DNA of 64,000 bases from JBNKFV01 sp050289485 (GTDB lineage: Bacteria; Pseudomonadota; Gammaproteobacteria; Pseudomonadales; Cellvibrionaceae), in contig JBNKFV010000029.1 of the NCBI GenBank assembly GCA_050289485.1, positions 326,054 to 390,053 of the forward strand, written 5' to 3'. Shown piece by piece: positions 60,748 through 64,000 of this stretch. The position numbers and the translations under genes were made by a program. The notes below the pieces were generated by a model that saw only the letters and a program-made list of their open reading frames with translations, ran no database searches and was not told the origin of the DNA. Within the stretch, counting starts at the first letter, position 1. Every line of letters begins with the position of its first letter.

Positions 60748-61531
60748 CAAGGCTAGGCAAGCTGTGAGTACTGCATTGAGAATAATTGGGATATTGGGGG
60801 CTTTCCTCTTTGGTTTGTTGCTTTTACTGACATTCTTGTCGCCAGAAAAAGTTGAAGGATCAACTAAAGGTTTCGTCCAAGCTCAGATTGAAAAAGAAGT
60901 ACACGAAAAACAACAAGTAATAAAGGAGTCTTCAGTTACTGAGGCTGCATTGAATATCGCTGGTAAGTTGGGTCTGGAAAGGGAGCAGATTCAGTCTGAT
61001 TTAGATAAAGACTTACCAGAAAAGATAGCCAGTGTGATTGCGTCAATGTGTCATTATGATTGCGGAAAGAAAGAAATCTTGGCGCAGTCAATTACCTCAG
61101 GTTACTTGGAAAGAATAAAAAGCATCAACGTAGCTGAAAGCACCTTGAGTGATGTCATAAAGGGTAAATACCTTGAAATTGTAGGTAATTTAAAGCTTGA
61201 TTTGAGAATATTTCTAGGGTCCAACTTAGCGATGTTCGTAGTCTTGCTGGCTGTGTCATTCACCAAGCCAAAAGCGGTACAGCATTTGTTCTTACCAGGG
61301 TTGTTGTTGGTGGTGGCAACAGTGCTATCTTCGTCAATTTACATTTTTGGTCAAGATTGGTTTTATACGATTTTATATGACGACTATATGGGGTTTGGTT
61401 ATCTGGCCTATATCTTGTTTATCTTTGGCTTTTTGCTCGATATAACCTTCAACAAAGCTAGAGTAACAACCGAAATAATAAATGGCATAGCTAACGCGGT
61501 TGGTTCAGCGTTTTCGGTGTTACCGTGCTAG
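60740..61531 (+). CDS. hypothetical membrane protein
   Basis: A 263-residue protein of no recognised family with a helix at the N-terminus, a charged extracytoplasmic-looking region with one CHYDCG motif (residues about 104-109), and four helices in the second half. The 8-base overlap with the preceding gene suggests they act as a pair in a two-gene cassette. Confidence 0.65.
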   Translation: MISKARQAVSTALRIIGILGAFLFGLLLLLTFLSPEKVEGSTKGFVQAQIEKEVHEKQQVIKESSVTEAALNIAGKLGLEREQIQSDLDKDLPEKIASVIASMCHYDCGKKEILAQSITSGYLERIKSINVAESTLSDVIKGKYLEIVGNLKLDLRIFLGSNLAMFVVLLAVSFTKPKAVQHLFLPGLLLVVATVLSSSIYIFGQDWFYTILYDDYMGFGYLAYILFIFGFLLDITFNKARVTTEIINGIANAVGSAFSVLPC

Positions 61532-61600
61532 CCGCATGTGACAAGTCAAAGCACCCGGACGTCCCTTCGGTCAGTCCATTATTGAGATGCTGGGAATCTT

Positions 61601-62071
61601 ATGGTCGAAGCTAATATTGTAGTGCCAAAAAGTATTTGGATTGATGCCCAAAGGTATGCTTTAAGATATGTTGCTTTTTTTAATATAATGAAATTTTATG
61701 CATGGAGGTTTGTTGTAGTTTGGATTTCTATTGCAATAGTTGATGGGATTGCTAAACAAAGCGAGCTTATTTCAGAGCACTTTAAAGTTTTATTTTTACT
61801 TTGGGTTATTGCGTGCTTTTCTAGCTATATTAATTGGTACTTAGGACTGAATAAAGCTGTAAGCTCATTTTCTTTTCATGCGAAACTGGAAAATGGAGGT
61901 GTTTATACACAATACCCAGAATCTTTCATTCCTTGGTCAACTTACTACAGTATCGTTGATCGAGGAGGCTATTACTTAATAAGAGGTAGAAACGGAATTA
62001 GTGTATTACCCAAAGATGAGAAACTTAAGCATGTTGTTGAGTTGAGCTTGAAGAATATTCCTAATAGATAA
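61601..62071 (+). CDS. YcxB-like membrane protein
   Basis: A 156-residue protein with two helices (FVVVWISIAIVDGIA and VLFLLWVIACFSSYINWY) and a C-terminal part ESFIPWSTYYSIVDRGGYYL, then IRGRNGISVLPK, which resembles the YcxB-like domain. Function unknown. The interval before it (61532-61600) contains only a weak palindrome. Confidence 0.65.
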   Translation: MVEANIVVPKSIWIDAQRYALRYVAFFNIMKFYAWRFVVVWISIAIVDGIAKQSELISEHFKVLFLLWVIACFSSYINWYLGLNKAVSSFSFHAKLENGGVYTQYPESFIPWSTYYSIVDRGGYYLIRGRNGISVLPKDEKLKHVVELSLKNIPNR

Positions 62072-62117
62072 AGTCAACTTGACGCGGAAAGCGGCGTAAC
62101 TGCTTTAAGTGTTATAT
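62072..62117 (+). other. possible attC relic
   Basis: AACTTGACGCGG ... TTAAGTGTTATATTC, a short palindromic stretch ending in a GTTATAT-like core. Weak. Confidence 0.3.
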
Positions 62118-62249
62118 TCGCCGGAATTATTGGTTTCTATTCTAGAAAGGCAGATTTTGAGTTAAAGTACTTCAGTTTGCAGAGCGATTCCCGTGATAGT
62201 GATAGCGAGAATGGTTAATATTAATTCACTAAAAAGAAAGAATGATATT

Positions 62250-62453
62250 ATGAGTACAGGCACAGTTAAGTGGTTTAATGGCGACAAAGGTTTTGGTTTT
62301 ATTACTCCAGATGACGGAGCGAAAGATTTATTCGTTCATCATTCTGAAATTCAGATGGGAGGCTATAAAACCTTAAACGATGGTCAAAAAGTGGAATTTG
62401 ATGTAGGGCAAGGTCAAAAAGGCCCATGTGCAACAAATGTTAAGCCATTGTAG
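62250..62453 (+). CDS. cold-shock domain protein, copy 2
   Basis: A 67-residue CspA-type protein (TGTVKWFNGDKGFGFITPDD) nearly identical to copy 1 at 41887. The shared part begins about 100 bases upstream (GAGTTAAAGTACTTC onward) and continues past the stop (GGTATAAACATAAC and the TGTGTGG/CCACACA hairpin). ATG 62250 is the conserved start; an in-frame ATG at 62193 lies in the shared leader. Confidence 0.93.
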   Translation: MSTGTVKWFNGDKGFGFITPDDGAKDLFVHHSEIQMGGYKTLNDGQKVEFDVGQGQKGPCATNVKPL

Positions 62454-62460
62454 TTTGGTA

Positions 62461-62515
62461 TAAACATAACAATTTTTACCACCGTGCCGTTGTGTGGTCT
62501 GTACCACACAACGGT
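62461..62515 (+). other. truncated attC / hairpin after csp copy 2
   Basis: ACATAAC left core as in copy 1, then CCGTTGTGTGGT pairing perfectly with ACCACACAACGG (62487-62498 with 62503-62514). The right arm is missing. The hairpin may still act as a terminator. No gene could be supported in 62516-62849. Confidence 0.55.
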
Positions 62516-62849
62516 TCTTACCAACATGCGGCTACCCACCAGATATACAATATTCACATCCACCAAGCAAGAGTGGGTGAAGCGAGATAACTCTATTCTC
62601 GTTATTGCTGAATACTACCAGTGAAGCAAGTATTGGCCCGAGGAAAGTGTTGTTACGTACAAGAATGCAATTAATGCCTACAAGCCAGCACTTTAATAGC
62701 GAAAAAGGCGCGTTACAAATTATGACGGCGCTATATCCCCCCCCTGGTTTGATACCTGCTGAAAATCTAACGTGTCGTATTAACTCAATGTTATCCTTCA
62801 TTCGGTATCGTAGCGCGAACCATAAGAATAAATAGTTAAGGAGATACCT

Positions 62850-63260
62850 ATGAATAAGAGCCAGTATCAGGAGTATATAACGGCATTTAACGCAAGAGAC
62901 TATGACCGCGTTTGCAGCTTTTTCACCCCAAACGTTGTTATTTACACAGAAGGGCACACGATACAGGGCCAACAAGGTGTTCGAGATTTTTATCAGTTTT
63001 TTCACACTTATGTTGATGAAAAAATACACGTGAAAAAGTTGGTCTGTGATGAAAACTACCTTTTTGCCGAGGGTGTAATGCACTTGACCGGACTGAAGAC
63101 GTTAGACCAAGCGACATTAAATCAAAAAGGGTTTTCTAATTTTGTCGAGGTGCCTAAAGGGCTCAGTGTGACTGTAAATATTTGGCTGCATTATGACGTA
63201 AAAGATGGCTTATTTGACGAAATTCGCTGTACGGCTTACGTACCTGCTGAGGGTGAGTAA
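62850..63260 (+). CDS. SnoaL-like (NTF2-fold) protein
   Basis: A 136-residue protein of the NTF2-like/SnoaL-like superfamily: MNKSQYQEYITAFNARDYDR, VCSFFTPNVVIYTEGHTIQG and GVRDFYQFF. The fold hosts isomerases, hydrolases and ligand-binding proteins; the activity cannot be assigned. AAGGAG precedes ATG 62850. Confidence 0.8.
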   Translation: MNKSQYQEYITAFNARDYDRVCSFFTPNVVIYTEGHTIQGQQGVRDFYQFFHTYVDEKIHVKKLVCDENYLFAEGVMHLTGLKTLDQATLNQKGFSNFVEVPKGLSVTVNIWLHYDVKDGLFDEIRCTAYVPAEGE

Positions 63261-63293
63261 TAGTCAGTACTGATAAAACATGATTTAGGTAGA

Positions 63294-63324
63294 ATTTTCG
63301 GCCTCACTAGGTAAGGCCGAAAAT
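63294..63324. terminator. bidirectional terminator
   Basis: ATTTTCGGCCT pairs with AGGCCGAAAAT around a nine-base loop, between the convergent SnoaL-like and TonB receptor genes. Confidence 0.8.
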
Positions 63325-63346
63325 GATGGAGAGTTGACTGCTGAGA

Positions 63347-64000
63347 TTAAAAGTTAACTTTAACGCCAGCAGTAAAGCGACGGCCTAGCACGTCAAACAA
63401 TGTTGGGTTGGTTTGCACGGGGTTACCATAAAAGATGGAGTAGTAGGGTGTTACCGGTGGATCAACATCAAACAGGTTAGTGATATTGCCGAAAAACTCT
63501 ACTTCTGTATTGGTGCCGAAGGTGTGCATATAGCTAAGGTTTAAATCGGTGTAAAACACTGAATCAACAGTGTTGTCTGATAATTCAAATCCAGGTGGCG
63601 GACTATTCTCACTGGTGCCCGAAGCAATATATCGACCTTGTAAAAAGGCAGATAAATTACCGTAGTTATAGGTAAGTTGGGCCGTTATTTTATTGTCTGG
63701 CAGCGAGTAGTTATTACCTGTGCTCGATTCGTAACCTGTTTGACCTGCGCGATCTATTTTTTCTCCATTACCGGTGGTGCGCGATCGCTCAGATAAGTGT
63801 GATACAAATAGTCGTGCAGAAATGCTTTCGTTATCACCCTTAAACCAGTTGGTATCTGTGCGGTAGGCAATTTCGAGGTCGGTACCGCTCACCACTTCTT
63901 GGTCGATGTTAATAAATTGATCACCAATCAAGATGATGTTGTTGGTGTTGGCATCTCTCAGAATACGTGAGCAGGCTGATTGATCACCAGCGCTACAGGC
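63347..64000 (-). CDS. TonB-dependent receptor, C-terminal part
   Basis: The C-terminal barrel of an outer-membrane receptor; the frame is open to base 64000, so the N-terminus with signal and plug lies beyond the window. Strand motifs such as NKITAQLTYNYGNLSAFLQG, YTDLNLSYMHTFG, VEFFGNITNLFDVDPPVTP and the terminal VLGRRFTAGVKVNF are typical. SACSRILRD near the window edge is common in receptors of this type. Substrate unknown. Confidence 0.85.
   Translation of the reverse strand, partial: ACSAGDQSACSRILRDANTNNIILIGDQFINIDQEVVSGTDLEIAYRTDTNWFKGDNESISARLFVSHLSERSRTTGNGEKIDRAGQTGYESSTGNNYSLPDNKITAQLTYNYGNLSAFLQGRYIASGTSENSPPPGFELSDNTVDSVFYTDLNLSYMHTFGTNTEVEFFGNITNLFDVDPPVTPYYSIFYGNPVQTNPTLFDVLGRRFTAGVKVNF

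Larger units (their letters stand above)
58440..62515 (+). mobile_element. integron-cassette-like array II
   Basis: Seven same-strand small genes with attC-like sites after several of them (58858-58930, 59288-59329, 60221-60303, relics near 62072 and 62461). The gene types (hypothetical, TfoX-like, metal transporter, cold shock) and AT-rich composition are typical of cassettes. Module C stands at its head. No integrase is present. Confidence 0.65.

Noticed and set aside
38404..62515. CRISPR arrays or phage regions as an explanation for the repeats
   Set aside because: No regularly spaced short direct repeats, cas genes or phage structural genes are seen; the palindromes differ in sequence and have attC-type cores.
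62605..62835. 76-codon plus-strand ORF before the SnoaL-like gene
   Set aside because: No ribosome site, no similarity, odd composition; noncoding sequence is more likely.
62532..63083. 183-codon minus-strand ORF overlapping the SnoaL-like gene
   Set aside because: It runs antisense to a well-recognised NTF2-fold gene, has no ribosome site and no family resemblance.

Overview
The window is a roughly 64 kb stretch of a gammaproteobacterial chromosome. Several TonB-dependent receptors, CioAB-type cytochrome bd oxidase, a BtuB/CobO/BtuCD/BtuF cobalamin locus and plant-phenolic catabolism suggest a Cellvibrionales-like, polymer-degrading aquatic or soil bacterium. That placement is inference from gene content only. 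No rRNA, tRNA or CRISPR array was recognised.

Layout. 1-3177: 3' end of a urease operon (partial ureC, ureE, ureF, ureG, a small His-rich membrane protein). 3222-7561 (minus): a LuxR-type response regulator and an unusual hybrid histidine kinase whose N-terminal half looks like an NCS1 purine/cytosine-type permease. 7763-12532: DUF808 membrane protein, aldehyde dehydrogenase, HopJ-family protein and a PAS-containing chemoreceptor. 12599-19005: a cobalamin-riboswitch-controlled salvage locus (btuB, cobO, btuC, btuD, cobC, btuF). 19150-20697: IS66 remnants around a periplasmic binding protein. 20704-30302: a quinate/shikimate catabolic island (AAHS transporter, LysR regulator, shikimate dehydrogenase, 3-dehydroshikimate dehydratase, TonB receptor, tannase-family esterase). 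30570-33338: a DUF2868 and DUF3482-GTPase pair.

33339-38425 is rich in repeats: micro-ORF module A, a two-copy REP/MITE-like element flanking a secreted esterase, a three-hairpin repeat, and a fragment of the neighbouring DUF3482 gene, followed by a large TonB receptor. 38404-46352 and about 58440-62515 are two same-strand runs of small unrelated genes separated by attC-like sites. They look like integron gene cassettes without an integrase in view (CALIN-type arrays). Between them lie cioAB with a GbsR-like regulator, a TonB receptor, and a glycerol locus (glpK divergent from a membrane-anchored hydrolase, glpR, glpD). The window ends with a SnoaL-like protein and the 3' end of another TonB receptor.

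The most unusual signal is a repeated module of about 300 bp (A 33400-33702, B 43438-43742, C 58163-58464). Two copies carry a conserved 22-codon micro-ORF, all three carry a conserved imperfect hairpin, and each has a second micro-ORF (M-x-K-x-x-x-L-N-Q or close) that stops 0-8 bases before the next ATG. In B and C that ATG starts a real cassette gene. It resembles a leader-peptide expression module for cassettes and matches no family I can name.
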